Assembly (NCBI GenBank): GCA_964522215.1 | Contig: CAZFVR010000006.1 | Coordinates: 10,546 to 74,545 of the forward strand | Direction of reading: 5' to 3' | Origin: CAG-390 sp964522215 | GTDB taxonomy: Bacteria; Bacillota; Clostridia; Oscillospirales; CAG-272 | DNA: 64,000 nucleotides | Part shown: in pieces, positions 33,538-42,874 of the stretch | Layout: each line of letters starts with the position of its first letter | Position numbering within the stretch: position 1 is the stretch's first letter | Notes under the pieces: generated by a model | What the model was told of the DNA's origin: nothing | The model's input: the letters and a program-made list of their open reading frames with translations, nothing else | Database searches by the model: none | Position numbers and translations under genes: made by a program

Positions 33538-34413
33538 ATGCATATTACCATAACCGGGCGACTTGGAAGCGGCAAATCCACCGTTTGCCGTATTTTTTCG
33601 GATAAATACGGATACGAAATATACAGCACGGGAACCATACACCGCCGCATAGCCGCAGAAAAAGGCATATCCGCGCTTGAAATGAACGAGCTGATGGCTA
33701 AAGACCTCAGCTTTGACCATATGATAGACGATGCGGTAAGCCGCATCTCGCGCGAAAACTGCGACCGCACCTTGATATTTGACTCTCGCATGGCTTGGCA
33801 CTTTGCCTGCGACTCCTTTAGGGTATTTATGCATATAGATCCCGCCATTGCCGCGCGCCGCGTTATTGCCGACGACCGCGGCGAGGTGGAAAAATACACC
33901 GATATAGACGATGCCCGCCGCCAGCTTTTGGCACGTGCAACATCCGAAAACACAAGATACAAGCGCATATATGGCGTGGATAATCTTGATTATCACAATT
34001 TTGATCTTATCGTTGACAGCGCAACGATATCCCCGGAGGCACTGGCAGAGCTGATACTTGCCGAGTTTAAGCGCTACACATCCGACCCTGCGTCCTACCC
34101 CCACCCGCACCTCTTGCTCTCGCCGCAGGCCATCTACCCCACCGCCGACCCGGAGGAGATGGCAAACGATGACTCGGAGCTTCGCATCCTCACACGCGAC
34201 GGCTCACACTACGCGGTAGGCGGCGGACGCCGACTGTTGAGCGGCCTTTGGGCGGGCGAGCAGATGATAGAGGCTACGCCTGCAGACGATGCCACGGTCG
34301 CCATGGCAACAGAAAAGATAGAGTCCCTTGGCAGTCACGGCGGCGAGATACTGCGCCGACTGGAGGCGGAATACGGCTTTAGCTACCCCGAGACCCCTTC
34401 AGTATATAGATGA
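33538..34413 (+). CDS. Cytidylate-kinase-like protein with C-terminal ParB/sulfiredoxin-like region
   Basis: A 291-residue protein. The first ~185 residues are a P-loop nucleoside monophosphate kinase: ITGRLGSGKSTVCRIF (Walker A), YSTGTIHRRIAAEKGIS (substrate region), DSRMAWH and a lid-like arginine-rich segment RRVIADDRGEVEKY. They resemble the archaeal-type cytidylate kinases. The last ~110 residues (LLLSPQAIYPT, VGGGRRLLSGLWAGEQMIEA) loosely recall the ParB/sulfiredoxin fold, with the DGHHR motif degraded to GGGRR. The ATG at 33538 with AAAGGGA upstream was chosen over an in-frame ATG at 33424. Function is uncertain. Confidence 0.65.
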   Translation: MHITITGRLGSGKSTVCRIFSDKYGYEIYSTGTIHRRIAAEKGISALEMNELMAKDLSFDHMIDDAVSRISRENCDRTLIFDSRMAWHFACDSFRVFMHIDPAIAARRVIADDRGEVEKYTDIDDARRQLLARATSENTRYKRIYGVDNLDYHNFDLIVDSATISPEALAELILAEFKRYTSDPASYPHPHLLLSPQAIYPTADPEEMANDDSELRILTRDGSHYAVGGGRRLLSGLWAGEQMIEATPADDATVAMATEKIESLGSHGGEILRRLEAEYGFSYPETPSVYR

Positions 34414-34462
34414 TATCCCGACCCTGCCAACATCAAAACAACATAAAATACATATAGAGAAC

Positions 34463-34516
34463 ACAAAAAGCACGCCTCCCGTGAGACCCCGAGTCTCATG
34501 GAAGACGTGCTTTTTA
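34463..34516. terminator. Bidirectional terminator between convergent genes
   Basis: AAAAAGCACG (34465-34474) pairs with CGTGCTTTTT (34506-34515) around an inner GTGAGAC/GTCTCAT stem; runs of T follow in both directions. Confidence 0.85.
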
Positions 34517-34550
34517 TTTATTTTTAGGATAAGTTCATATCAGGCAGGGA

Positions 34551-36569
34551 TCATTCGTTCCCGCTGTTATTTCCGTCATCCGATGTCGCTGTCGCATTTG
34601 CATCGGCAGCTTCCGCCTCGGCGCGAGCCTGCGCTCTTGCCTCTGCCTTTGCATCCGCCTCTGCCTGATTTTTATTGGCCTCGGCACTGCGGCGCTTTTT
34701 GCTTTCGGCTATCTCAACAAGCTCTGCCTCATCGGCATCATGATCCATAACGGCGCGGAACTGGTCACCGTCCATCGTCTCGTGCTCAAGCAGATATTCC
34801 GAAACGCGGCGCAGCTTATCCGCATGCTCGGTGAGTATGCGGCGAGCCTCATTATATGCCTCGGTAACGATGCGATGCACCTCGGCATCGATCTTTGCGG
34901 CTGTGGCATCCGAGTAATCCTGCTGTGCCGATATATCCCTGCCAAGGAAGATATCATCGCCGTGGCTCGATCCGTAGCGGATCGGTCCCAACTCATCAGA
35001 CATACCAAGCTGTGTTACCATAGAATGCGCTATCGCTGTTGCGCGCTGGATATCGTTTGATGCGCCGCCCGAGAAATCGCCAAAGGTCAGCTCCTCGGCC
35101 ACACGTCCGCCAAGCAGACCCGCAATGCGCTCCCGCAGTTCACTGCGATAAACACTGAAGCGGTCGGTGGTGGGGATAGAGACGGTAACGCCCAGCGTTT
35201 GCCCCGCAGGGATGATCGATATCATATGGATCGGGTCCTGCGTGGGCATATAGTAGCCGACGATAGCATGACCCGCCTCGTGATATGCGGTATTTTTGCG
35301 CTCGCTCTCAAGCATGCGGCGGGACTTCTTTTGCGGACCCGTCAGTACCTTCATAAATGCATCCTCGATATCCGCCATACCGATAAGCGACTTGCCGCGG
35401 CGTGCCGCCAGCAATGCCGCCTCGTTAAGGAGGTTGGCAAGATCCGCACCGGTAAAGCCTGCGGTGGTCTTGGCGATGACCGCAAGATCCACATCATCCT
35501 CAAACTTTTTATTTCTTGCATGAACGCGCAGTATCTCCTCGCGCCCGATGATATCCGGCGCGTTCACGGTTATCTGCCTGTCAAACCGCCCCGGACGCAG
35601 GAGTGCGGGATCAAGTATATCCGGGCGGTTGGTTGCCGCCATAACGATTATACCGTCATGCGAGCCAAAACCGTCCATTTCGACCAGCAGCTGGTTAAGC
35701 GTTTGCTCACGCTCGTCATGTCCGCCGCCAAGACCCGCTCCGCGGTGACGTCCCACAGCATCTATCTCATCGATAAACACGATGGAGGCAGGGGCTTTAC
35801 GTGCCGTTTCAAACAGGTCGCGCACACGCGATGCACCAACGCCAACATACATCTCAACAAAATCCGAGCCGGAGATAGAGAAGAACGGAACATTTGCCTC
35901 CCCCGCCACGGCCTTTGCAAGCAGTGTTTTACCTGTACCGGGAGGGCCCATCAAAAGCACGCCGTGCGGGATCTTTGCGCCAAGCTTTGTAAACTTTTGC
36001 GGATCGCGCAAAAATTCAACTATCTCGCGCAGCTCCTCCTTTTCCTCGTCCGCTCCCGCAACATCGCGGAAGGTCACACGGTCCTTTTCATCGGTATCCG
36101 CCGAGGTCTTGACGCGCGCCTTGCCAAAGCTGTTCATCTTGCCGCCCTTGCCCGTCATTTGGTTGAGCATGTAGAACCACATTGCCACAACTATGATTAT
36201 AAGCAACAGATAGGGCAGGAGTGACACCCACCAAGGCCAAACTGTTTCAGGCTCATATTCAAAATTTGTGATGATACCGCTCTCGTACTGGTCAAGTATC
36301 AGCTCGCCCAGATCCTCGCGGAAATAATCAACATCCTTGAGCCTGTAGGAGACGGTCTTGCCGTCCTTGAGGGTCATGGTTATGACATCATTTTTGGTAA
36401 CCGTGAATTTTTCCACCTGCTCGTCATTAAAATAGGAGACAATGGTGGAATATGTGGCCGGATCCTCACCAACACCGCCGAGAAGCCCGGAGACTGTGAA
36501 GATTATCACGGCGATGACTGCAAAATAAAGCAGGATTATTCGCAGATTGCTTGATTGATTCTTTTTCAT
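34551..36569 (-). CDS. ftsH: ATP-dependent zinc metalloprotease FtsH
   Basis: A 672-residue membrane AAA+ protease. Two transmembrane helices (about residues 8-28 and 112-132) flank a ~80-residue exterior domain. The AAA domain has GPPGTGKTLLAKAVAGEA, the second-region SRH (ATNRPDILDPALLRPGRFD), and the protease HEAGH Zn site near residue 430. It degrades misfolded and regulatory membrane proteins. The C-terminal ~60 residues are a highly charged, Ala/Glu-rich tail ending in Asn/Gly. It is the last gene of the yybS-to-ftsH block, 24 bases after hpt. Confidence 0.97.
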   Translation of the reverse strand: MKKNQSSNLRIILLYFAVIAVIIFTVSGLLGGVGEDPATYSTIVSYFNDEQVEKFTVTKNDVITMTLKDGKTVSYRLKDVDYFREDLGELILDQYESGIITNFEYEPETVWPWWVSLLPYLLLIIIVVAMWFYMLNQMTGKGGKMNSFGKARVKTSADTDEKDRVTFRDVAGADEEKEELREIVEFLRDPQKFTKLGAKIPHGVLLMGPPGTGKTLLAKAVAGEANVPFFSISGSDFVEMYVGVGASRVRDLFETARKAPASIVFIDEIDAVGRHRGAGLGGGHDEREQTLNQLLVEMDGFGSHDGIIVMAATNRPDILDPALLRPGRFDRQITVNAPDIIGREEILRVHARNKKFEDDVDLAVIAKTTAGFTGADLANLLNEAALLAARRGKSLIGMADIEDAFMKVLTGPQKKSRRMLESERKNTAYHEAGHAIVGYYMPTQDPIHMISIIPAGQTLGVTVSIPTTDRFSVYRSELRERIAGLLGGRVAEELTFGDFSGGASNDIQRATAIAHSMVTQLGMSDELGPIRYGSSHGDDIFLGRDISAQQDYSDATAAKIDAEVHRIVTEAYNEARRILTEHADKLRRVSEYLLEHETMDGDQFRAVMDHDADEAELVEIAESKKRRSAEANKNQAEADAKAEARAQARAEAEAADANATATSDDGNNSGNE

Positions 36570-36593
36570 TATCGAAGAATGCCTTTCTTTATT

Positions 36594-37166
36594 TTATCTG
36601 TCGGCGGACGGGCCCTCATATACCTCGGGCTTCAGCACTCCGACAAAAGGAAGAGTACGGTATCTCTCGTCATAGTCAAGGCCGTAGCCTACCGCAAACG
36701 CATCGGGTATCTCAACGCCTACATATTTAGGTGTGTATTCCACCTGGCGGCGGGAGGGCTTATCCAGCATGGTACAGCATGCAACGCTGCCCGCGCCCTT
36801 GAGGCGCAGATAGTCCTCAAGATAGGAGAGCGTGCGGCCGCTGTCCACTATATCCTCAACAACGATGATATCAAGATCCGCAAGATCGCCGCGGTGAAGA
36901 TCCAAAAGGATATTTATCCTGCCGCTGGTCGATGTACCCGCGCCGTAGGATGAGACCTTCATAAAGTCTATCTCCACCGGGCGGCGGATCTTTTTCATAA
37001 GCTCGCCCATAAATACCACCGAGCCTTTGAGGATGCAAAGCAGCAACAGCTTGCGGGGGCTGTTTGCATAGTCGCGGTCGATATCCCCGGCTATCCTTGT
37101 TATTATCTCCTCTATCTCCTCCTCGGTGACGAGCTTGTATGCTATGTCGTTTGTTTCGCTTATCAC
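36594..37166 (-). CDS. hpt: Hypoxanthine phosphoribosyltransferase
   Basis: A 190-residue purine salvage enzyme. LLLLCILKGSVVFMGELMK, VEIDFMKVSSYG and the PRPP loop DIIVVEDIVDSGRTLSYL are characteristic; FAVGYGLDYDERYRTLPF is the family C-terminal motif. The GTG at 37166 is the likely start: GGAGG lies eight bases upstream and the protein then begins at the family position. The in-frame open region upstream to 37466 is antisense-like sequence within tilS and was rejected. It lies between tilS and ftsH, the conserved Firmicutes order. Confidence 0.95.
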   Translation of the reverse strand: MISETNDIAYKLVTEEEIEEIITRIAGDIDRDYANSPRKLLLLCILKGSVVFMGELMKKIRRPVEIDFMKVSSYGAGTSTSGRINILLDLHRGDLADLDIIVVEDIVDSGRTLSYLEDYLRLKGAGSVACCTMLDKPSRRQVEYTPKYVGVEIPDAFAVGYGLDYDERYRTLPFVGVLKPEVYEGPSADR

Positions 37167-37212
37167 AATGAATTCCTCCAAATGATGATCATTATTATTT
37201 CGGTGCTCAAAG

Positions 37213-38703
37213 TCACCCGTTCCCATTGCCGCCGTCCTGCGGGGCAATAACGGAGATCTCAAGCCGCCGCACGACTTCGCCGCGATCTGCGCGAAGGTCG
37301 TCTCGCACTCCCACAAAGGGAACAAATGCCACGCCGCCCTCATCACAGATGATGGGCAGGCGCGCGCGGTCTTCACGCGGCACACCGCAGTCGCACAACA
37401 GCTTTTTAAGGCTTTTGTGCATGCCGCCCATGAGGATGCGATCCCCCGAACGGCGCGGCCGTGCAAATAAAGTACCTTTAATTTTATCAGCAGAAAGATG
37501 CGTCTTTGTAGCGACTTTGTAAATTATATTTATATTTTTGCCGTTTTCGCTCTCCGCCACAGTATTTCCGGCAATAAATACCGAAAAACCGCCCGGCAGT
37601 GGGTTCTTGCCGTCCGTCAGCGGGTATATGCCATCCGGCAGGATCTCCCCGCCGCCGGCCTCATCTCTCGCCGCGGTGATCATAAAAAGGCCGCCCACCG
37701 TGACCGCCATGCAGCCGCCCGGGAGGGACATCAGCCGCCGACACTCGGTGGTATCCCCACCGCTTGACAGCTCGGATACAAGCTCCAAAAGCCTTGATAT
37801 ATGCCGCGCCTCAAGCATAGAATCGGTTGCCACGACGTCATAAAGCATACGCAAGACCCGCGCCGATATCGGCCGCGGGAGGGTGGAGAGTGCCGCTGTG
37901 GGCACACCGCGGGAGGGGGCAGATCTCGGCGTTTGCCGCGCGGGCGATACCGCGTTATCCGCAATAAATTGCCGCGCCTGCCGATCAAGATACTCGCAAT
38001 CCTCGCGCAGCTCCGCGCCAAGCCTTGCGGCGGCGGCGGATGCGGCGGGATTTATCGCCCAAAGCTCCGGCAGGATATTCGCCCGCACGCGGTTGCGTGA
38101 ATAATCGGTATCACTGTTTGTCTCATCGGTAACATATTCTATTTTGCGCTCGCGGCAATAGTGGAGCACCTCGGCCTTTGTTACGCCAAGCATGGGGCGA
38201 AGCACCAGCCTGCCGCCCGAAAGCTCACGCACAGGCGGTATGCCGCACATTCCGCGTGCGCCGCACCCGCGTGCCAAGCGCAGGAGCATAGTTTCAAGAT
38301 TATCATCGGCATTGTGCGCCGTGATCAGAATGCGTATCCCGCGGCGGCTCATAACGCGCTCCAAAAACGCATAGCGTTCCCGCCGCGCAGCCGCCTCAAG
38401 CCCCTCGCCACACTCGCGTGCGATACGGGGAATATCCACCCGCTCGGAGTAGAACGGCAGCCCGCGCGACTCTGCCGCAGAGCGGCAAAAGTCCTCGTCA
38501 CGATCCGCCGCCGCACCGCGTATCATGTGATTGAGATGCGCACACTCTACCGCGCATCCGCTTTGGCAGAGCATATCAAGCAGAGCGGAGGAATCAGCCC
38601 CTCCCGAGAGTGCCAAAAGCACCGCCTCGCCCTCTGCCATCTCCACCATATCCGACGGCCGCGCAAAGCCCTGCGGAAGTCGGGGTGATCCGTTTTCTTT
38701 CAT
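37213..38703 (-). CDS. tilS: tRNA(Ile)-lysidine synthetase
   Basis: A 496-residue TilS. The N-type PP-loop LALSGGADSSALLDML (about residue 30) binds ATP; HLNHMIRGAAADRDEDFC and AHNADDNLETMLLRLARGCG are conserved substrate loops. The C-terminal domain (MGGMHKSLKKLLCDCGVPREDR, PIICDEGGVAFVPFVGVRDD) is the usual tRNA-binding part. It converts C34 of tRNA-Ile(CAU) to lysidine so that it reads AUA. The start at 38703 lacks a strong ribosome binding site; an internal ATG (38649) is an alternative. Confidence 0.95.
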   Translation of the reverse strand: MKENGSPRLPQGFARPSDMVEMAEGEAVLLALSGGADSSALLDMLCQSGCAVECAHLNHMIRGAAADRDEDFCRSAAESRGLPFYSERVDIPRIARECGEGLEAAARRERYAFLERVMSRRGIRILITAHNADDNLETMLLRLARGCGARGMCGIPPVRELSGGRLVLRPMLGVTKAEVLHYCRERKIEYVTDETNSDTDYSRNRVRANILPELWAINPAASAAAARLGAELREDCEYLDRQARQFIADNAVSPARQTPRSAPSRGVPTAALSTLPRPISARVLRMLYDVVATDSMLEARHISRLLELVSELSSGGDTTECRRLMSLPGGCMAVTVGGLFMITAARDEAGGGEILPDGIYPLTDGKNPLPGGFSVFIAGNTVAESENGKNINIIYKVATKTHLSADKIKGTLFARPRRSGDRILMGGMHKSLKKLLCDCGVPREDRARLPIICDEGGVAFVPFVGVRDDLRADRGEVVRRLEISVIAPQDGGNGNG

Positions 38704-38763
38704 TCTTTATAATAAGATCAATAATAAAAGATAAGATAAAAAGCAAAAAGGTTCGGAGCCCTG

Positions 38764-40113
38764 TTACGGCTCGGGTGCGTTATTCTCGATACCGCGGAAG
38801 AGGGTGTAGGTTCCGCTCCAGCTGAGCTTTACAGAGCCTGTTGAGCCGTGGCGGTTCTTGGCCACGATACACTCAACTATATCTATGCTGTTTTTATCCG
38901 GTCCTGCATCCTCATCGGTCTTGTAATATTCGTCACGATATATAAACAAAACGGTATCGGCATCCTGCTCGATAGAGCCGGAGTCACGCAGGTCGGAAAG
39001 CATGGGCTTTTTGACCTGTCTTGATTCGGGTCCGCGCGAAAGCTGTGCACAGCAGATGACGGGAACGTTCAGCTCCTTTGCCATCAGCTTCATGCCGCGC
39101 GTGATCTCGGCGACCTCCTGTACGCGGTTATCGTTGTGCCTATCCCCCTGCATCAGCTGCAGGTAGTCGATCACCACAAGACCTATATCACCCTCGCGGC
39201 GGAGCTTGGCCTTCATGCCCGTCACGGTGATGCCCGGCGTGTCGTCAATAAGTATGCGACTGCCGCTGAGCCTATCCACCGCGCCCGCCAGACGAGTCCA
39301 GTCGTCATCGGTGATATTACCGGTGCGCAGAGCGTAGGAGCTTACCAGCGCCTCGCTTGACAGCATACGCGTGGCAAGCTGCTCCGCCGACATCTCAAGC
39401 GAAAAAATAGCTACCTTTTTGTGAGTTTTAAGCGCAACGTTGGTTGCAATGTTCATGGCAAAGCTGGTCTTACCCATGCCGGGTCGTCCGCCTACCAGTA
39501 TCAGGTCCGAGTTGCCCATGCCCGCCAGGACCTCATCAAGATCCGAAAAGCCTGTTTTGGTCCCCTGCGATGCCTCCGGGTCGGTCTGGAGCTGATGCAG
39601 ATGCTCGTACACCTGCAAAAGCACGCGCTCGATGCTGATAAAGGTCCGCTCGTCCCTGCCCTGCGCTATGGAATATATCTTATTGCCCGCGTAGTCAAGC
39701 AGATCTCCAACATCATCCTGCTCCGAGTACGCACGCTCGGCAATATCCTCGCCCGCCTCAACAAGACGGCGCAAAAGACTTTTTTCCTTTACGATCCTTG
39801 CATAGTCGCGGATGTTCAGCGCGGAAGGAACGCCGTCTATCAGCATTCTGATATATCCCTCGCCGCCTGATTTATCATAAACGCCGTCGCGCACCAGATC
39901 GTCTATCAGGGTAACGACGTCTATTTGATTGCTCGTTGAAAACAAGCGAAGCATTGCGGCAAAGATCTGACGATGCTCCGCCACGTAAAAATCGGTATCC
40001 GACACCGTGTCGGCAATATTTCTTATCGATTCGGGATCGATAAGCACCGAGCCGAGCAGTGCCTGCTCCGCAACCATGGAAAAGGGCATTTTTTTGATAA
40101 TATCGTTATTCAT
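38764..40113 (-). CDS. dnaB: Replicative DNA helicase
   Basis: A 449-residue DnaB. The N-terminal primase-interaction domain (MPFSMVAEQALLGSVLIDPE) is followed by the RecA-like ATPase with GGRPGMGKTSFAMNIA (Walker A), VVIDYLQLMQG (Walker B) and LRDSGSIEQDADTVLFIYRDEYY. It unwinds DNA at the fork. AGAGGT precedes the ATG. Downstream of rplI in the common Firmicutes gdpP-rplI-dnaB order. Confidence 0.97.
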   Translation of the reverse strand: MNNDIIKKMPFSMVAEQALLGSVLIDPESIRNIADTVSDTDFYVAEHRQIFAAMLRLFSTSNQIDVVTLIDDLVRDGVYDKSGGEGYIRMLIDGVPSALNIRDYARIVKEKSLLRRLVEAGEDIAERAYSEQDDVGDLLDYAGNKIYSIAQGRDERTFISIERVLLQVYEHLHQLQTDPEASQGTKTGFSDLDEVLAGMGNSDLILVGGRPGMGKTSFAMNIATNVALKTHKKVAIFSLEMSAEQLATRMLSSEALVSSYALRTGNITDDDWTRLAGAVDRLSGSRILIDDTPGITVTGMKAKLRREGDIGLVVIDYLQLMQGDRHNDNRVQEVAEITRGMKLMAKELNVPVICCAQLSRGPESRQVKKPMLSDLRDSGSIEQDADTVLFIYRDEYYKTDEDAGPDKNSIDIVECIVAKNRHGSTGSVKLSWSGTYTLFRGIENNAPEP

Positions 40114-40141
40114 GCTTACCTCTTTTCGGACCTTTTAAGAT

Positions 40142-40167
40142 ATGGGTGATGTGTATCCGTCACCCAT
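40142..40167 (-). promoter_or_regulatory. Hairpin between rplI and dnaB
   Basis: ATGGGTGA (40142-40149) pairs with TCACCCAT (40160-40167). With only a weak T-rich tail on the minus strand it may be a partial terminator or processing site that adjusts dnaB expression. Confidence 0.45.
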
Positions 40168-40191
40168 GCGCGACACAGCTGCCGCCGCGCC

Positions 40192-40638
40192 TCATTTTTT
40201 GCAAACGAGCAGATTTATCTTGCCCTCGATATCGCTGTAGAGCTTTAAGGGCAGGGTGTAATTTCCGTAGGCCTTTATTGGCTGATCAAGCTGCAGACGG
40301 CGGCGATCGACGGTGATGCCGTGCTGCTCCTCAAGTGCCTCGGCGATATCCTTGGCGGTGATGGAGCCGTAAAGGCGGTCATCCGCGCCGGATGCGGCAT
40401 ATATCTTTACCTGCACGCCCTGCAGGGCGGCGGCGATGCGGGTGGCCTCGGCGCGTTCCACCTCAATACGGTGACGCTCGGAGGCCTCGCGGTTTTTGAT
40501 CTCGTTCATGGTCTTGGCATCCGCAGGGATGGCAAGCTTGTTGGGCAGCAGATAATTGCGGGCATAGCCATCGGATACATTTATGACCTGGTCCTTTTTG
40601 CCCTGTCCCTTTACATCCTTTGTAAGTACTACTTTCAT
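40192..40638 (-). CDS. rplI: 50S ribosomal protein L9
   Basis: A 148-residue L9. VVLTKDVKGQGKKDQVINVSDGYARNYLLP is the N-terminal signature, followed by a long connecting helix and the C-terminal domain (GSITAKDIAEALEEQHGI). Length is typical. Positioned between gdpP and dnaB. Confidence 0.97.
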   Translation of the reverse strand: MKVVLTKDVKGQGKKDQVINVSDGYARNYLLPNKLAIPADAKTMNEIKNREASERHRIEVERAEATRIAAALQGVQVKIYAASGADDRLYGSITAKDIAEALEEQHGITVDRRRLQLDQPIKAYGNYTLPLKLYSDIEGKINLLVCKK

Positions 40639-40737
40639 TTAATTCCACCTATCTTCGCCGTGGCGAAGGCTTTCCTGTATTTCTGTTGTTTTGTTTTTTC
40701 TTTTATTAGTTAAATGCATTTTAATGCACCCTTGGTA

Positions 40738-42807
40738 TCAGCCGAGGTATTCGTCAATGCACGCCTTTAGCCTGCACAGCACATCCTTTATGCTGTCACC
40801 GCTGACCTGCGCACCCGCGGCATCAAAATGCCCGCCGCCGCCGAGCTGTTCCAGCACCAGCTGAACGTTAAAGCTGCCGTCCGAGCGCGCCGATATCATG
40901 ACCTCGCCATCCGTTTCAAGCAAAACGAACGCCGCCGCCACGCCGCGCACGGTCAGCATCTTATCCGCGGCCTTTGAGGCAGTTACGCGATCGGCACCGC
41001 GCGCCGCGGTCATAGCCGCGGTATCATCCGGGTCGATATCCGCCGCCGTGCCGCGCCCCACAGCTATCGCTATGCGTGAGCGATAGATGCATATCTCGGC
41101 GCCGAGGCGTGACTCGGTGATATAGTTCGTAAGATCCTCATAAAAGAATGTTCTGGCTATCTCGGAGCTTGCGCCGCACTCACGCAGATAAAGCGCCGCC
41201 GAGAAGGTGCGGGCAGTGGTAGAGCGGGTAAAGTCCTGCGTATCCACCATAATACCCGCAAGCATTATATCCGCCTCACGGCGCGAAAGTCCGCCCTGAC
41301 CAGTTCCGGGCTGTCCTATGGGAGAAAATCCGAGCATTTCCGCCACCAGCTCACACGCCGAGGAAGCAGACGGCTCGATATAAACAAGCTCCGGCTCGTT
41401 TTGGAACTCGCCCGCCTTGCGGTGGTGGTCTATCACCACGGTGCGGAAGGCGTTTGCGGCGATCTCGGGAGATTCGCTGATGGCAAAGTTATTAACATCC
41501 GCAACTATCAAAACGGTATCCGAGCGGATCATATCAAGGCCGTCCTCGGCATCGATGAACAGCTCTCGCCCATCATTGGCCAGCTCATGGCGAAGCCCCT
41601 CGGTACAAACGGTAAAGTTGCGGTTAGCGCGGTCTGAAATTATTCTCACATCATCGGTAAAGAGCGCGGCTATCCGCGCCAGCCCCACCGATGCGCCTAT
41701 ACAGTCAAAATCCGGGTTTTTATGACCCATTATCAAAACATTGCCCGCGCCGGAGAGTATCTCGGCCAGTCGCTCGTACACCACGCGCGAATCAACCTTG
41801 GTGCTCTCACGCACGCTCTTGGTGCGACCGCCGAAATATTCGTAGCCGCCCTGACCCTGCCCGGAGCGCCGCCGCAGTGCCACCTGGTCGCCGCCGCGCT
41901 GAAGTGCCATCTCAAGCGCTACCGCCGCCTCGCGCTCGCGCTCGTCCAGCATCCCGCCGGAGGCGGATATGCCCATTGAAACGGTAAGGGACATGCCGCT
42001 CTCCCCTGCTTTGACCTCTCTTACATCGTCAAGCACCGAAAAACGGTCGCGAATGGCATCCAAAAGCCGCTTTTGCGGCATGATAACAAGAAATTTATCC
42101 CTATCGTACTCGCGAATTATGGCATCCATGCGCTCCGCCCAGGTGCGCAGTATCTCCTCGGCACGGTTAGCGGATTCGCGATAGGATACACGCGCGTATT
42201 TTGCAAGCTCCTCAAGATTATCAAGTGCCACATACGCCACGACCGCCAGCTCGTCATCCGCCCTTGCCTCTGCCGCCTCAAGCGCGGCCACGGGGGATAG
42301 CATCAAAAGATAATATCGGCGATCCTGCGTTTCCATGGGATAGGCATGCACGCGGTAGGGTGCATCACCCAGCATCACACGTAGCCCATCCCCCTCCGGC
42401 TCGGAGGTGATCTCCGCAAGGGACGCACCCATAAGCTCGGAAAGCTCAAGTCCTATCGGCGAGCCATGCTCTGCGGCGGCAGCATTTGCCCAAACTATCC
42501 TGCCCTCGGCGGAGGCTATGAACATAGGGTCTGCCACATCGCGCAGTGTAGAGGAAAGCATAGCCCCGATCGAGGCACGCTCCCCATCTCCGATATGAAA
42601 GCTGCTGCCCGCGCGAGAGATATGCGCGGATATCGTCACGGCGGCTATATATATTACAAGAAAAATAAGCGTTGCGGGAAATGCAGGAATGTCGGTCAGG
42701 AGAGATATCACCGTAAGTGCGGCTAAAAACAGCCCACCCACCGTGATGCATATGATAAGCGGCAAATTGTCGGGCGCGGGATCCTTTCGATCTGACATAT
42801 GATGCAC
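40738..42807 (-). CDS. gdpP: GdpP-type cyclic-di-AMP phosphodiesterase (PAS, degenerate GGDEF, DHH/DHHA1)
   Basis: A 689-residue membrane enzyme. Two N-terminal helices (about 16-62) are followed by a PAS-like domain (MLSSTLRDVADPMFIASAEGRIVWAN, in part), a degenerate GGDEF domain (AYVALDNLEELAKY to EYDRDKFLVI, SMGISASGG) and the DHH catalytic part: MGHKNPDFDCIGA, VADVN, VIDHHRK, and DHHA1 ending GGGGHFDAAGAQ. It hydrolyses c-di-AMP and so affects potassium, osmotic and cell-wall homeostasis. The ATG at 42807 has GAAAGG six bases upstream. It follows the YybS-like membrane gene and precedes rplI. Confidence 0.94.
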   Translation of the reverse strand: MHHMSDRKDPAPDNLPLIICITVGGLFLAALTVISLLTDIPAFPATLIFLVIYIAAVTISAHISRAGSSFHIGDGERASIGAMLSSTLRDVADPMFIASAEGRIVWANAAAAEHGSPIGLELSELMGASLAEITSEPEGDGLRVMLGDAPYRVHAYPMETQDRRYYLLMLSPVAALEAAEARADDELAVVAYVALDNLEELAKYARVSYRESANRAEEILRTWAERMDAIIREYDRDKFLVIMPQKRLLDAIRDRFSVLDDVREVKAGESGMSLTVSMGISASGGMLDEREREAAVALEMALQRGGDQVALRRRSGQGQGGYEYFGGRTKSVRESTKVDSRVVYERLAEILSGAGNVLIMGHKNPDFDCIGASVGLARIAALFTDDVRIISDRANRNFTVCTEGLRHELANDGRELFIDAEDGLDMIRSDTVLIVADVNNFAISESPEIAANAFRTVVIDHHRKAGEFQNEPELVYIEPSASSACELVAEMLGFSPIGQPGTGQGGLSRREADIMLAGIMVDTQDFTRSTTARTFSAALYLRECGASSEIARTFFYEDLTNYITESRLGAEICIYRSRIAIAVGRGTAADIDPDDTAAMTAARGADRVTASKAADKMLTVRGVAAAFVLLETDGEVMISARSDGSFNVQLVLEQLGGGGHFDAAGAQVSGDSIKDVLCRLKACIDEYLG

Positions 42808-42874
42808 GACCTTTCTTTTAGAATCATGAGTTGAAAATTATAACTATGGAATAAATAATATAAGTTATAGCCCC

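Noticed and set aside
37167..37466. N-terminal extension of hpt by ~100 codons
   Set aside because: It overlaps the end of tilS in another frame, is rich in Cys/Arg/Ala, and a GTG with a good ribosome site gives the normal Hpt length.
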